From Bacteroidales bacterium (GTDB lineage: Bacteria > Bacteroidota > Bacteroidia > Bacteroidales > Muribaculaceae): a stretch of 64,000 nt of DNA. The notes under the pieces are model-generated. The model made no database searches. It worked only from the letters and a program-made list of their open reading frames with translations, and was not told where the DNA came from. The stretch covers positions 62,001 to 126,000 of the forward strand of contig JAAVFL010000005.1 of assembly GCA_014800795.1 (NCBI GenBank), written 5' to 3'. Below, piece by piece: positions 54,488-63,977 of this stretch; within the stretch, counting starts at the first letter, position 1, and each line of letters starts with the position of its first letter. Position numbers and translations under genes: made by a program.

Positions 54488-55465
54488 TCAATATACCAGC
54501 GAGAAATTATCAACCCATAGGGTAAGGCCCGGAGTACCGACGTAGGCATCGCCGGAACCGGCCGAAGCCATAACCATGATATGAGTTGGAGTAGCGTCGG
54601 GAGCGTCCCAGCCGACCTCTTTCACAGGCACCATCTCCCCCTTCGAGTTGCGGGCATAGTAGCTGTTCTCCTCAGGGATAAGATCCATGAAGCTCTTGAA
54701 TTCCGGATCGGAAGTGATATCGCCGTATTTTACGGCTATACGGTGGCCGTTTACCCAGCCTGAGGTTGATTTGCCATACTGCTCGCGTCCCGTGCCGACA
54801 CGTTTTGCATAGAGGTTACCATCCTTATCCTCCCAGCGACGCTGAAGAATTACGTACACTTCAGAATTATCGTGACCGCCGAGCTCCTTTTTCGAGCCGA
54901 ATCCGGGGGCATAGATGCGGGTTGCGTTGGCCGGCATGTCGATCTTATAGTCGAACTGAAGCGCCAGAGGGCGTTTGGTAAAGGGAATACCCATCTCCAT
55001 TTTTGAATAGGGATTCTTTGTAGACTTTACAGGTTCAAGCATCTTGCCGAGGAAAATTGAACCGGGAACTATCACCTCCATATTCACAAGTCCCATCGCC
55101 TTACACTGTTCCATTACTGTAGAAAGTTTGCAGCAGCGCCCACCCCCCTCGCGTGTGTCGGGAAACACGGCGTTACTCCCCTTTACAACACCTACAACCT
55201 TCGCCATCACATTCGATGTGGCCCAAGGTGATCCACCTTGATTCGTGTAAGCAACCGCTCCATCTATCGTTGAGTTAGGAGCTATTTCGTAGAGGCTCTT
55301 TGTCTTGCCGCCTATAACCTTCGATTCCGGAACATTGCGGGTTACCCACTGTTCCATATCGCCATATTTTATAGGTTCTACGGTTTCAGCAGATGTAGTG
55401 AAACTGCATATTGTAGTGAGCGCGGCTGCGGCAATGAACTGTCTTGTGATGCTGGAGGTTTTCAT
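54488..55465 (-). CDS. PCMD-domain (putative carbohydrate metabolism) secreted protein
   Basis: 325 residues from the ATG at 55465, which gives a signal peptide (MKTSSITRQFIAAAALTTIC). The PCMD beta-sandwich is recognised by FGDMEQW-like YGDMEQWVTRNVPESKVIGG, GGRCCKLSTVMEQCKAMGL and TPTHIMVMASAGSGDAYVG with LTLWVDNFSLVY at the end. PCMD domains occur in surface proteins tied to glycan use in Bacteroidota; the ligand is unknown. Confidence 0.82.
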   Translation of the reverse strand: MKTSSITRQFIAAAALTTICSFTTSAETVEPIKYGDMEQWVTRNVPESKVIGGKTKSLYEIAPNSTIDGAVAYTNQGGSPWATSNVMAKVVGVVKGSNAVFPDTREGGGRCCKLSTVMEQCKAMGLVNMEVIVPGSIFLGKMLEPVKSTKNPYSKMEMGIPFTKRPLALQFDYKIDMPANATRIYAPGFGSKKELGGHDNSEVYVILQRRWEDKDGNLYAKRVGTGREQYGKSTSGWVNGHRIAVKYGDITSDPEFKSFMDLIPEENSYYARNSKGEMVPVKEVGWDAPDATPTHIMVMASAGSGDAYVGTPGLTLWVDNFSLVY

Positions 55466-55721
55466 TATAATCCCTTTTTGAAACGTTAGAAATGCGGACT
55501 TCACTTAATGTCCGTTAATTTGAGCAAAGTAAAAGTATAGGCAGCAAAATGTAATGATTGAGGCTACCTTCACTCATATAACGTTTCTGGGACAGATAAA
55601 GATTATTAAGGTTACAAAAATATTACAAATTTATTACACATATCTGTGGCAAAATATATAATACCCACATTTACACTTATATAAGTATTGTACAGTTTAT
55701 AGAGACTCCCGGCTCTCCTTA

Positions 55722-56201
55722 TCAATCTCTGACAATAGTTGCCGTAGCCATCGACGCTATCCCCTCTCCCCTTCCGGTGAATCCGAGCCGTTCGGTGGTA
55801 GTGGCCTTTACGGAAACGGCATCCTTTTCGATCCTGAGATCGGTTGCCACATTTGAACGCATCTGTTCGATATAAGGGAGCATTTTAGGAGCCTGGGCAA
55901 TGATGGTGATATCCACGTTACCGGGCCGGAAGCCCTTTTCACCAATAAGGCGCGCTGTTTCACGGAGAAGCAAGCGCGAATCGGCTCCACGGTAGCGTTC
56001 GTCGCTGTCAGGAAAGTGATAGCCTATGTCGCGCAGGGCCGCTGCTCCAAGCAGGGCGTCGCATAGGGCGTGGAGAGCTACATCGGCATCGCTGTGGCCG
56101 AGCAGACCGAGACTGTAGGGTATGTCTACCCCGCATATGACAAGGCGCCGCCCCTCGGTGAGGCGGTGCACGTCAAAACCGTTTCCGATACGGATTTCCA
56201 T
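55722..56201 (-). CDS. ispF: 2-C-methyl-D-erythritol 2,4-cyclodiphosphate synthase
   Basis: 159 residues; MEP-pathway enzyme forming the cyclic diphosphate. Hallmarks: the N-terminal GNGFDVHRL (zinc ligands), [30 protein letters not shown], and [18 protein letters not shown]. Located 25 bases after porV on the same strand. Confidence 0.96.
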   Translation of the reverse strand: MEIRIGNGFDVHRLTEGRRLVICGVDIPYSLGLLGHSDADVALHALCDALLGAAALRDIGYHFPDSDERYRGADSRLLLRETARLIGEKGFRPGNVDITIIAQAPKMLPYIEQMRSNVATDLRIEKDAVSVKATTTERLGFTGRGEGIASMATATIVRD

Positions 56202-56226
56202 ATTACGGTGAAGGTTGGGTTTCTGG

Positions 56227-57456
56227 TTATCTTTTTCCGAAGAGGCTCTTCAGCCCATCCATGTCGAACGACAGGGTGAAACGCAGGGTCTGGTCAAGCG
56301 GAGATGTCTGGGCTGTAGCAAGCATGTATGAGGCATCCAGACGTACTACATTCAGCGAAAATCCCGCACCGAAGCCGAAATACTGGCGGTTGCCCTTGAA
56401 TTCGCTCTCGTGATAGTAGCCGGCACGCAGGAAAAACTGCTGGTTGTAGCTGTACTCGGCACCTATAGAGTAATTGATCTCGCGGATTTCCTCTTTGGTG
56501 CCGCCGGGCGCGTCGCTGAACGATTTGAATATACCGCTGATCGGCGACATATCTTTCCAGTCGTCAAGAGCTTTCTGGTAAGCTTCCTGATCTTCCTGAC
56601 CGTCGGCATTGATATAATCCTGCTGGCGGGGACGCGTCGGAACAAGCAGTTTGTTCAGGTCAAGGCTGAGAGCCAGAGTGTGATAATCGGCCAGTGGGAA
56701 CATGAAAGTGGTACCCAGACGCAGGTTTGTAGGCAGAAAAGCAGGATTGTTGCCGTTGTCATATGCGACCTTTGAACCGATATTGGATACATTGAAGCCC
56801 CACGACCACTGACACTCGTTCTGACCGATGATGGGATATGTGGTATAATATCCCGAGATGTCGGCTGCGAACGCCGATGCGCCTGTAGAGTTATCGCCTA
56901 CGTCGGAGGTGTTGTAGGCAAGGTCGGAGTATATGTAGCGGAACACTACGCCCATTGAAAATTTCTCCGACAGTTTGCGTGAGTAGCCAAGGTCGAGAGC
57001 CATTTCGTAGGGATTGATACTGCTGTTAACCCCTGCTACGTCGGTGGTATTCACCTCACCCAGCGAGAAATAGCGCAGCGAGGCGCTCAGAGCCTGATTG
57101 TCCTGCGATCCTATTTTCCAATAGCCGGCAAGGTCGGCCAGAAAAATATCGTTCACAAGTTTGCGGAGCCAGGGGGTATAGCTCAGGCCTATCGATCCCT
57201 GTGAATAGGCGAACGCATATTTCGAAGGATTCCAGTATTGTGAGTTCACATCCGGATCGGTTGCGGCACCGAGATCGCCCATGGCGGCGCCGCGGGCGTC
57301 GGGAGCGATGCTGAGCGATGTAACACCGGTCTGTATGGGGTTGAATTCATTTTTGATATTGTCGGCGGCATACAGGGCGGGGGAGCATACACCGGCTATT
57401 ATAGCCGCTGCTGCCAATGCCTGTCCGCGATTTGCCATATTTGCGTTTTTTCTCAT
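56227..57456 (-). CDS. porV: Type IX secretion outer-membrane protein PorV
   Basis: 409 residues, signal peptide, then a FadL-like 14-strand barrel. The N-terminal block [20 protein letters not shown], with [20 protein letters not shown] and [13 protein letters not shown]-like [16 protein letters not shown], is the PorV signature. PorV ferries cargo from the SprA translocon to the PorU/PorZ attachment complex. It is followed by ispF; xerD and others are upstream. Confidence 0.93.
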   Translation of the reverse strand: MRKNANMANRGQALAAAAIIAGVCSPALYAADNIKNEFNPIQTGVTSLSIAPDARGAAMGDLGAATDPDVNSQYWNPSKYAFAYSQGSIGLSYTPWLRKLVNDIFLADLAGYWKIGSQDNQALSASLRYFSLGEVNTTDVAGVNSSINPYEMALDLGYSRKLSEKFSMGVVFRYIYSDLAYNTSDVGDNSTGASAFAADISGYYTTYPIIGQNECQWSWGFNVSNIGSKVAYDNGNNPAFLPTNLRLGTTFMFPLADYHTLALSLDLNKLLVPTRPRQQDYINADGQEDQEAYQKALDDWKDMSPISGIFKSFSDAPGGTKEEIREINYSIGAEYSYNQQFFLRAGYYHESEFKGNRQYFGFGAGFSLNVVRLDASYMLATAQTSPLDQTLRFTLSFDMDGLKSLFGKR

Positions 57457-57531
57457 CGGTTTTCGTTCAGGATGTTTATTGCCTGACTTACTATATAACT
57501 GAAAAATGAGCCTTTTATTGTCCGGCGGCGT

Positions 57532-58443
57532 TCACTTCATGTTGCGCGGATGATGTGTGAGTATCTCTTCACGGAGCCGGGTGGTGTCGAGATGGATATA
57601 GATTTCGGTGGTGGCTATGCTCTCGTGACCCAGCATCTGCTGTATGGCCCGCAGATTGGCGCCCCCTTCCAGAAGATGAGTGGCGAAGCTGTGGCGGAGG
57701 GTATGGGGTGAGATTGTGCGCTGTATGTCGGCGGCAGCCGCGAGCCTGCGGATGATGGTGAACACCATCTGGCGTGTCAGCCTGTGACCGCGGCTGTTGA
57801 GAAACACATAGCTCTCCTCCCCGCGGTCTATTTTGAGTCCGCAACGTTCGCCGTGGATGTAATCCGATATGTAGGCAGCTGCCGTCGGCGACATGGGAAC
57901 CATCCGCTCCTTGTTTCCTTTGCCGTGAACGACTATATAAAGTTCATCAAGGTTGATTCGCGAAAGTTCGAGGTTTACAAGCTCGCTTACACGTAGTCCG
58001 CAGCCATATAGGGTTTCGATGATGGCGCGGTTGCGCACGGCTGCGACACTGTCGGGATCGATCGCCTCTATCAGGCTGTCTATCTCATCGATAGATAATA
58101 CTTCCGGCAGATGATGACCCGGACGGGGTGTCTCGAGCAGTAAGGTGGGATCCTCTTCGATATAATTTTCTGTTCGCAGGAAGTGGAAAAAGGCTTTTAT
58201 TCCCGAAATCACACGTTTGCGGGAGGCCTCGGCGATGCCGAGATCGAACAGAGTGGCGGCGAAATTCTGAAGGCGGGGATAGTCTACGTCGCGCAGAGCG
58301 GCGTTTTCGCACGTAAGATAATCTATGAGTTTCCCTGCGTCGAACAGATACGATTCTACCGTATTTTCCGACAGTCCGCGCTGAAGCATCAGATATGCGC
58401 GATACTGTCGAAGCAGGGTGGGTATATCCGGAATCTGTCTCAC
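57532..58443 (-). CDS. xerD: Site-specific tyrosine recombinase XerD
   Basis: 303 residues, normal for XerC/D. N-terminal SAM-like DNA-binding domain (LMLQRGLSENTVESYLFDAG), then the catalytic domain with ETLYGCGLRVSELVNLELSR (Arg), SPHTLRHSFATHLLEGGANL (His, Arg) and IATTEIYIHLD (nucleophile Tyr). The spacing and the EGGANLRAIQQMLGH block favour XerD over XerC. It resolves chromosome dimers at dif. The GTG start at 58443 overlaps the preceding stop by four bases. Confidence 0.9.
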   Translation of the reverse strand: MRQIPDIPTLLRQYRAYLMLQRGLSENTVESYLFDAGKLIDYLTCENAALRDVDYPRLQNFAATLFDLGIAEASRKRVISGIKAFFHFLRTENYIEEDPTLLLETPRPGHHLPEVLSIDEIDSLIEAIDPDSVAAVRNRAIIETLYGCGLRVSELVNLELSRINLDELYIVVHGKGNKERMVPMSPTAAAYISDYIHGERCGLKIDRGEESYVFLNSRGHRLTRQMVFTIIRRLAAAADIQRTISPHTLRHSFATHLLEGGANLRAIQQMLGHESIATTEIYIHLDTTRLREEILTHHPRNMK

Positions 58444-59075
58444 ATCAGTATGTCGAAGGTCTGGTGGGGGAGTGAGCGCCGTCCGACATAGATGCCGGTA
58501 TATCCGTCGGTGAAGCCCATCCCGTAGCCGGTCATGGAGGTAATCTCTTCCCAGATGGTAGCCATCACGGGAATGGAGTGGAGATTGCGCATGAAAAACA
58601 CTGTATCCCCATTCTCAAGCAAAGTGCGGGCATAATTCATCAGATTATCCTTAGACTGCGGCAGACACTGGTTGATGAGTACGAATGGCTCGGTATCGCC
58701 GGTGTTTTTCATGTCAGGAACATGCGACGCATCCCATACCTCCACTGAGCAATGTGGTAGTGCGCGTTCTACAATTATGTTGGTTACCTCATCGCCGTGA
58801 CCCGCTTCCACCACTATGGAAGGGGCGAAATGGCACAATACACGGAAGAGCATCCATGCTTCAGGCACCGACATATCGCGCCCGGCGAATATCTCGTTGA
58901 AGCCTGCCTTACGCGCCTTCGGACAGAAGGCTGCTATCTCCGCGTAAGCGTAATATTCAGCCTCTCTTTCACCGATAACTTTGGTTATGAAGTTGAAAGC
59001 GAAAGGGGAGTGTACGCCGAAACCTTTGCTGCGCCGCCAGCGGGCCGGATATGATATGATGCGTTTAAGATCCAT
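58440..59075 (-). CDS. Class I SAM-methyltransferase-like protein
   Basis: 211 residues. The N-terminal SKGFGVHSPFAFNFITKVI and SIVVEAGHGDEVTNIIVERA (glycine-rich SAM-binding-like strand) followed by VEVWDASHV are features of a Bacteroidota family annotated as methyltransferase-like. Catalytic details are degenerate, so a true methyltransferase role is uncertain. It overlaps xerD by four bases and lies 12 bases after the YfhO gene. Confidence 0.6.
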   Translation of the reverse strand: MDLKRIISYPARWRRSKGFGVHSPFAFNFITKVIGEREAEYYAYAEIAAFCPKARKAGFNEIFAGRDMSVPEAWMLFRVLCHFAPSIVVEAGHGDEVTNIIVERALPHCSVEVWDASHVPDMKNTGDTEPFVLINQCLPQSKDNLMNYARTLLENGDTVFFMRNLHSIPVMATIWEEITSMTGYGMGFTDGYTGIYVGRRSLPHQTFDILM

Positions 59076-59087
59076 TTTCCGGTTTGG

Positions 59088-61718
59088 TTATTTTTCAGCT
59101 GATGTTTCTCTCCTGTTCCGGCTGAGACTTACTGTCAGGGATAGGAACAGAAGCATATATATGATTAGCACTGCGATGCGTGCGGCTGCTACAGTGCGGT
59201 TTACAGATTCGGGATTGAAAGTGAACTCTATAGTGTGGTGACCGGCCGGAATTGTGAGTGCGCGCAATATGTAATTCACACGGCCTATGTCGGCGCGCTT
59301 GCCGTCGATTGTCGCATGCCAGCCCCAGGGGAAATAAATTTCGGAAAATACGGCTGTCCCCCCGTTGGCGGTCGTGGCGCTGTAGGTGAGGTGTCCCGGT
59401 GCATACGACGTTTCGAAAATGGTGTCGCCTGCTTCCTTCGGAGCCGTGGCGGTTCCAAGAGCCGTGGCGAAACGGCGGTCGGCAACGGCCTCGGTTGCCG
59501 GATCGAGATTATCGAGTGCATTCATTTCCGCATCGGGACTATCCACATACACGAGCTTGTCTATGAACCAGGCGTTTCCAAGCGCTTCGGGATTGGTCAC
59601 AAGATTGCCGTCAGGCCCGATTATATATTTTGCGTTCAGCATGTCGAGCATCCGGAAATCGGCCTCGGACGTTGAGCCGCGGCTGAAATTGCCGAGATGG
59701 CGTTCTATCATGTCCTGATAGCGGCTCAGTTTGGCCGCATGGTAGCCGCCTATGGCTTTATGGTGGTAAGAGGGGGCGGCCTGATAGAACTCCGGAATAT
59801 TCATCACACGGTAGTTCATGGCTGTGTCGGCGAGAATCGTGCGGTCGTTTGCTGTAAGCGGGAACATTTCCGACGCGCTTGTCTCAGGCGAGCAGAAGCT
59901 GTCGTGGTCGAGATAACGCTTGTTTACCGTGAAGAGGTCGCCGCATATGAGAAGGCCTACGATCAGTGCCCCTGTCCACCCCTTCATCTTCCCGTTGATG
60001 CAGAGTATCACGATTGCGAAAGCTGCCGCAATGAACAGAAGCGAGCGCAGCGAATCGGCCTTTACCATCGAGAAACGAAGGTCGGTAACTGCGGCGGCGA
60101 TTGCCGGATTGTCGACAGAGAACATGTTTATGGCCTGCTCGGGATAGCCCTGCTGAGCAAGCTGATAGCCTATCATCTGTGATATCTGCTGGTCACCCTC
60201 GGTGATAGCCGATCCGTAGATACCGGGCGATAACCATCCGGCCAGACAACATACTGCCGTGATTCCGAAAGCGATGTATACCGGACGCAGATATTTTGCG
60301 CGTGATTCGCCTGCGGGAGCTGACAGCAGTTTCTGAAGTGCGAGAACCGCCAGAAGCGGTATGGTGAACTCCGCTATCACGAGTATACTCTCCACGGTAC
60401 GGAATTTCGAATACATCGGGATATAGTCGATGAACAGATCCGTAAGCCACATCAGGTTTCTTCCTAAGGCAAGCCCTACAGATAGCAATGTCATTATCAG
60501 AAGTACCCATTTTACAGGACCCTTTACTATGAAGCATCCCAGCAGGAACAGGGTGAAGACTATGGCTCCCACATATACGGGGCCGTTTGTTCCCTCCGGC
60601 TCGCCGAAATATCGGCTCACATAGTTGGTTATATATCCCTTTTCCGCCTCGTTAAGATGTGCGTCCGACAATATGTCGGTGGCAGCGGGAAGTGTGACAA
60701 GCGATGTGGCCCGCATATTTCCTCCGACCGGCTTGGCGGATGCTCCCCCCTTGATATCCGGAATCAGAAGGCTGAAACTCTCGGCACGTCCGTAGCTGTA
60801 CTGGGTGATATAGTCGCGGTCGAGCCCTGAAGTTTTTTCATCGCTTTTACCGTCGTCGCCGGTCAGCTCCGAATGTCCCCCGCGCATAGTCTCCTTTGAA
60901 TACTCGTAGGTATTGTAGAGGCTCGGCAGATTTGCTGTTACTGCGAGCAAGGCAGCCACTGCGAGTGCCCCGGTGGCTTTACACCATCCCGGTACCGATT
61001 TATTTCTGACAGCCTTATAAAGATATGCCGCTGCCAGAGCCACGATCACGAACAGGAAGTAGTAGCTCATCTGAACATGGTTGCTCTGAATCTGCATCAT
61101 GGCGAAAAGGGCCGCCAGGGATGCTCCTGTGAGCCATCTTCCGCGGTATGCCATCACGACTCCGGCTATCGTCGGCGGGATATAAGCCAGTGTCACGAAC
61201 TTCCATATATGGCCCGCTCCTATGATGATGATGAAATAAGTTGAGAATCCCCACGCTACGGCTCCTATCAATCCGTAGTACCATCTCACACGCAGTGCGG
61301 CCATTAAAATAAGGAAACCTGCCATCATCATGAACAGCAGATTGGACGGGGAGGGGAGGCCCAGTCCGTAAACCTTGGTTATCCACGAGAACATCCCGTC
61401 ACTGGGATAGGTAGGGGAGATCTGGAAGGTCGGCATCCCTGAGAACAGTGAGTTGGTCCATCGCGGAGCTTCGTCGCCTGTCGCCTCCACATAGGCTTTC
61501 ACCTCCTGTCCGATTGCCGCTCCCTGCTGCATGTCGTGCTGACGTAGTTCGTTGCCCATCGTCGCATCGGGGTAAAAATAGGCAAGCGCCAGCAACGCGC
61601 ATGCTGCCAGGCTGATAAAGAAGCCGTAAAACTGAGGATTGCGCACGAGCGCTGTAAAATTCTGAGGTATAGCTTTGAGTTTCCGCGCTATAGCGGATGT
61701 GGAGTAGTTGCTGTTCAT
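59088..61718 (-). CDS. YfhO-family membrane protein (GT-C-like)
   Basis: 876 residues from the ATG at 61718; a -7 element at 61750-61743 starts transcription near 61735, ruling out the longer reading. About 12 membrane spans, with the large first periplasmic loop (QQGAAIGQEVKAYVEATGDE, RWTNSLFSGMPTFQISPTYP) and a soluble C-terminal part, SPEAMF-free, ending FTFNPESVNRTVAAARI. YfhO proteins are GT-C-type glycosyltransferases in Firmicutes; in Bacteroidota the substrate is unknown. Confidence 0.82.
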   Translation of the reverse strand: MNSNYSTSAIARKLKAIPQNFTALVRNPQFYGFFISLAACALLALAYFYPDATMGNELRQHDMQQGAAIGQEVKAYVEATGDEAPRWTNSLFSGMPTFQISPTYPSDGMFSWITKVYGLGLPSPSNLLFMMMAGFLILMAALRVRWYYGLIGAVAWGFSTYFIIIIGAGHIWKFVTLAYIPPTIAGVVMAYRGRWLTGASLAALFAMMQIQSNHVQMSYYFLFVIVALAAAYLYKAVRNKSVPGWCKATGALAVAALLAVTANLPSLYNTYEYSKETMRGGHSELTGDDGKSDEKTSGLDRDYITQYSYGRAESFSLLIPDIKGGASAKPVGGNMRATSLVTLPAATDILSDAHLNEAEKGYITNYVSRYFGEPEGTNGPVYVGAIVFTLFLLGCFIVKGPVKWVLLIMTLLSVGLALGRNLMWLTDLFIDYIPMYSKFRTVESILVIAEFTIPLLAVLALQKLLSAPAGESRAKYLRPVYIAFGITAVCCLAGWLSPGIYGSAITEGDQQISQMIGYQLAQQGYPEQAINMFSVDNPAIAAAVTDLRFSMVKADSLRSLLFIAAAFAIVILCINGKMKGWTGALIVGLLICGDLFTVNKRYLDHDSFCSPETSASEMFPLTANDRTILADTAMNYRVMNIPEFYQAAPSYHHKAIGGYHAAKLSRYQDMIERHLGNFSRGSTSEADFRMLDMLNAKYIIGPDGNLVTNPEALGNAWFIDKLVYVDSPDAEMNALDNLDPATEAVADRRFATALGTATAPKEAGDTIFETSYAPGHLTYSATTANGGTAVFSEIYFPWGWHATIDGKRADIGRVNYILRALTIPAGHHTIEFTFNPESVNRTVAAARIAVLIIYMLLFLSLTVSLSRNRRETSAEK

Positions 61719-61823
61719 GTTACGGGTTATCGTTACAGACAGCAAAGGTAATGATTTTCAGAGAAATTACGAAATAAAAAAATGATATCGCACCATCCCG
61801 CGGCGATAGAGGTCATTTGGCGC

Positions 61824-62237
61824 TCACGCGCTTTGACGACGCAACACGGATCGCACGCGCGCCATAAGCTCGCGCAGCGAAAACGGTTTGATCAGATAAT
61901 CGTCTGCTCCGGCATTGAGAGCGTTGATGATGGTATCGGGCGACATGTTAACCGAGCAGGTGATTACCCCTATGCCTGCTGTGTCGCGATGCTGTTTAAC
62001 CTGATCAACCACTTCGAGACCGGTATTGTTGTCGATACTCAGGTCGATTATCATCAGCGAATACTTGGTCAGGTCTACATTATACATTTCCTCGGAGGAA
62101 GTACACAAGTCCACCGCATACCCTTCCGGACTGAAATGAGCCTTGATGATATCGCCCATGTGGGGGTCATTGTCAAGAACAATGATCCGTCCGCGCGGGG
62201 TGGCGACACTCTTTTTGTTGGATGAACTGAACAACAT
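61824..62237 (-). CDS. Receiver-only response regulator (OmpR-like, no DNA-binding domain)
   Basis: 137 residues, almost all a receiver domain: acidic pocket VLDNDP (about 21-25), phosphorylated Asp65 in LMIIDLSID, ITCSV and the KPFS Lys near 117. It stops after LRELMARVRSVLRRQSA, the point where an OmpR-type winged helix normally begins. Only 80 bases remain before the YfhO promoter region, so the output domain is missing rather than frameshifted. No histidine kinase is adjacent. It may act as a CheY-like or phosphorelay protein. Confidence 0.8.
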   Translation of the reverse strand: MLFSSSNKKSVATPRGRIIVLDNDPHMGDIIKAHFSPEGYAVDLCTSSEEMYNVDLTKYSLMIIDLSIDNNTGLEVVDQVKQHRDTAGIGVITCSVNMSPDTIINALNAGADDYLIKPFSLRELMARVRSVLRRQSA

Positions 62238-62342
62238 TGTGGAATGGCTCGGCTGAACCGAAAGCGTTAGTAATACAAGAATAATCCCGATAGCTCCGGG
62301 CCGGGAGCGATGCGTTCCTCAGCGCGGGGCTTTTCTTTTCTT

Positions 62343-62387
62343 CAAAAGTACAAATAAAGGTTACCATTATGCAAGACGGTAACCTTT
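62343..62387 (-). promoter_or_regulatory. Response-regulator promoter overlapped by a palindrome
   Basis: Minus strand: TTG at 62374-62372, 21-base spacer, TACTTTTG at 62350-62343, start near 62336. A 10-base inverted repeat (AAAGGTTACC, 62356-62365 and 62378-62387) surrounds the TTG in its 12-base loop. It could be an operator, or the terminator of the upstream amylase gene, which ends at 62523. Confidence 0.6.
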
Positions 62388-62522
62388 TTGTAAAAACTTT
62401 GTAGTTATAATTTATCAGTTTGTTCCGAGATGTTACAAGCGTAACAGATCAGTAGGAAAATTGCATAATCTGCAATACTTTGTGTTGAAAAAACGGCCAC
62501 ACAGCGTTTGTAGCGATGATTT

Positions 62523-63977
62523 CTACAATTTGTTGACAGGATATCTCGGCATCACATACACCCTGTATTCGCCGGGTTTGAGTGATTTCGGATACTCCTC
62601 ATGTTTCCCTGTGAAATAATTGATCATGTTGTTTGCCGCAGGTTTTTCACCTGTGTAACGGATCTTGCGGGTTTTCGAGCCGAGGTTCACCATCACAAGC
62701 ACCTCCGATCCGTCGAGCTGACGCGAGAATATGTAGAGATCGTCGCTCTTGGCGGGGTAGCGCACTACATGTCCCCCGTAGATTCCGGCTTCACCGGCAC
62801 GCAGGGCTTTCTGCGAATGTTTAAGCGCGTTCAGCCTGCTGTAAAAATCGAAGTAGCTGTTACGCGGCTCGAAAACGGGAGCCTCATCCTTCCTGAAAAA
62901 TTCGAACGCACGGTTCATGCCGGTTTCCTGTCCGGTGTAAATCAGCGGCATCCCGGGCAGCGTGTATGAAAGTACCGCCATAGCTTCAGTAAGATTACCG
63001 AATCTGTCGAACTCCGTCCCCTCCCATGAATTGTAATCATGATTGGTGATCATGTTCATCATATACGTATCCGCAGGATATTCTTTATGTTGCGAGGCTA
63101 AGAGCTTGTCGATATCGGTTGCATGGCTCTTACCCGGATCCCCTCCGGCTGCATACTGCCCGGCATTGTTGGCTATGGCCTTGAACAGATTGGCAAGCGG
63201 CCAGTTGTAGGCCATATCGAATCCTTCGGCTTGCAGAGCCGGATCGGAGGCTTCGGCAAGCATGAATATTTCCGGTTTCACACTTTCTAATTTCGGGCGC
63301 ACTTCATTCCAGAAATCCGCCGGCACCATCGAGGCTGCGTCGCAGCGGAAACCGTCGATATCAGTCTCACGCAGCCAGAAAGCCATAGCATCCGTCATAT
63401 ATTCCCGCAGGCCGGGATTGGAATAGTCAAGCTGGCTTACATCCGTCCAATCCTGAGGATGAACGGGTTCACCCGATGCGTCGTACCGGTAGAAATCAGG
63501 ATGATATGTCAGCCACCAGTGATCGTTGCCTGTATGGTTCGGTACCCAGTCGATAATCACCTTCATGCCGTTCTCGTGGGCAGTCTTCACAAAGTGGCGG
63601 AAATCGTTCATTGTGCCCAGCTCCGGATTGAGTGCCTTATAGTCGGCTGCCGCATAATAGCTGCCAAGCTCTCCCTTACGTCCTTCGGCCGAAATCGGGT
63701 GTACGGGCATTATCCACAGAATGTCCACCCCCAGATCCCTAAGCCGGGGAATCTCACGCTCTACAGCGGAAATCGTCCCTTCAGGGGTCATCTGACGCCA
63801 GTTTACCTCATAAATAACGGCATCGCGGCTCCACTGGGGATGCGCAACTTTCGTATGGGCGGCCTTCGGCGCCGGAATATTTTCTATCGGCAGCGCCAAA
63901 GCGCGTGCCACGGCGCTCCCCGGCAGGGCGCCGATAGCCGTGGCGGCCATCAGCCCTTTGACAATCAGTTTCTTCAT
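62523..63977 (-). CDS. Secreted GH13 alpha-amylase-family glycosidase
   Basis: 484 residues with a signal peptide (MKKLIVKGLMAATAIGALPG, cleavage near AVARA). GH13 conserved regions are visible in order: VIIDWVPNHTGNDH (region I), GFRCDAASMVP (region II, nucleophile Asp), EASD (region III, general acid Glu) and ITNHDYNSWE (region IV). An all-beta C-terminal domain follows (GSEVLVMVNLGSKTRKIRYT). It should cleave alpha-1,4-glucans (starch or glycogen fragments) in the periplasm or at the surface. The start is close to the window edge, so its promoter is not visible. Confidence 0.93.
   Translation of the reverse strand: MKKLIVKGLMAATAIGALPGSAVARALALPIENIPAPKAAHTKVAHPQWSRDAVIYEVNWRQMTPEGTISAVEREIPRLRDLGVDILWIMPVHPISAEGRKGELGSYYAAADYKALNPELGTMNDFRHFVKTAHENGMKVIIDWVPNHTGNDHWWLTYHPDFYRYDASGEPVHPQDWTDVSQLDYSNPGLREYMTDAMAFWLRETDIDGFRCDAASMVPADFWNEVRPKLESVKPEIFMLAEASDPALQAEGFDMAYNWPLANLFKAIANNAGQYAAGGDPGKSHATDIDKLLASQHKEYPADTYMMNMITNHDYNSWEGTEFDRFGNLTEAMAVLSYTLPGMPLIYTGQETGMNRAFEFFRKDEAPVFEPRNSYFDFYSRLNALKHSQKALRAGEAGIYGGHVVRYPAKSDDLYIFSRQLDGSEVLVMVNLGSKTRKIRYTGEKPAANNMINYFTGKHEEYPKSLKPGEYRVYVMPRYPVNKL

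Noticed and set aside
61746-61823. Frameshifted winged-helix domain after the receiver
   Set aside because: Only 80 bases remain before the YfhO -7 element and no reading frame resembles a winged helix.
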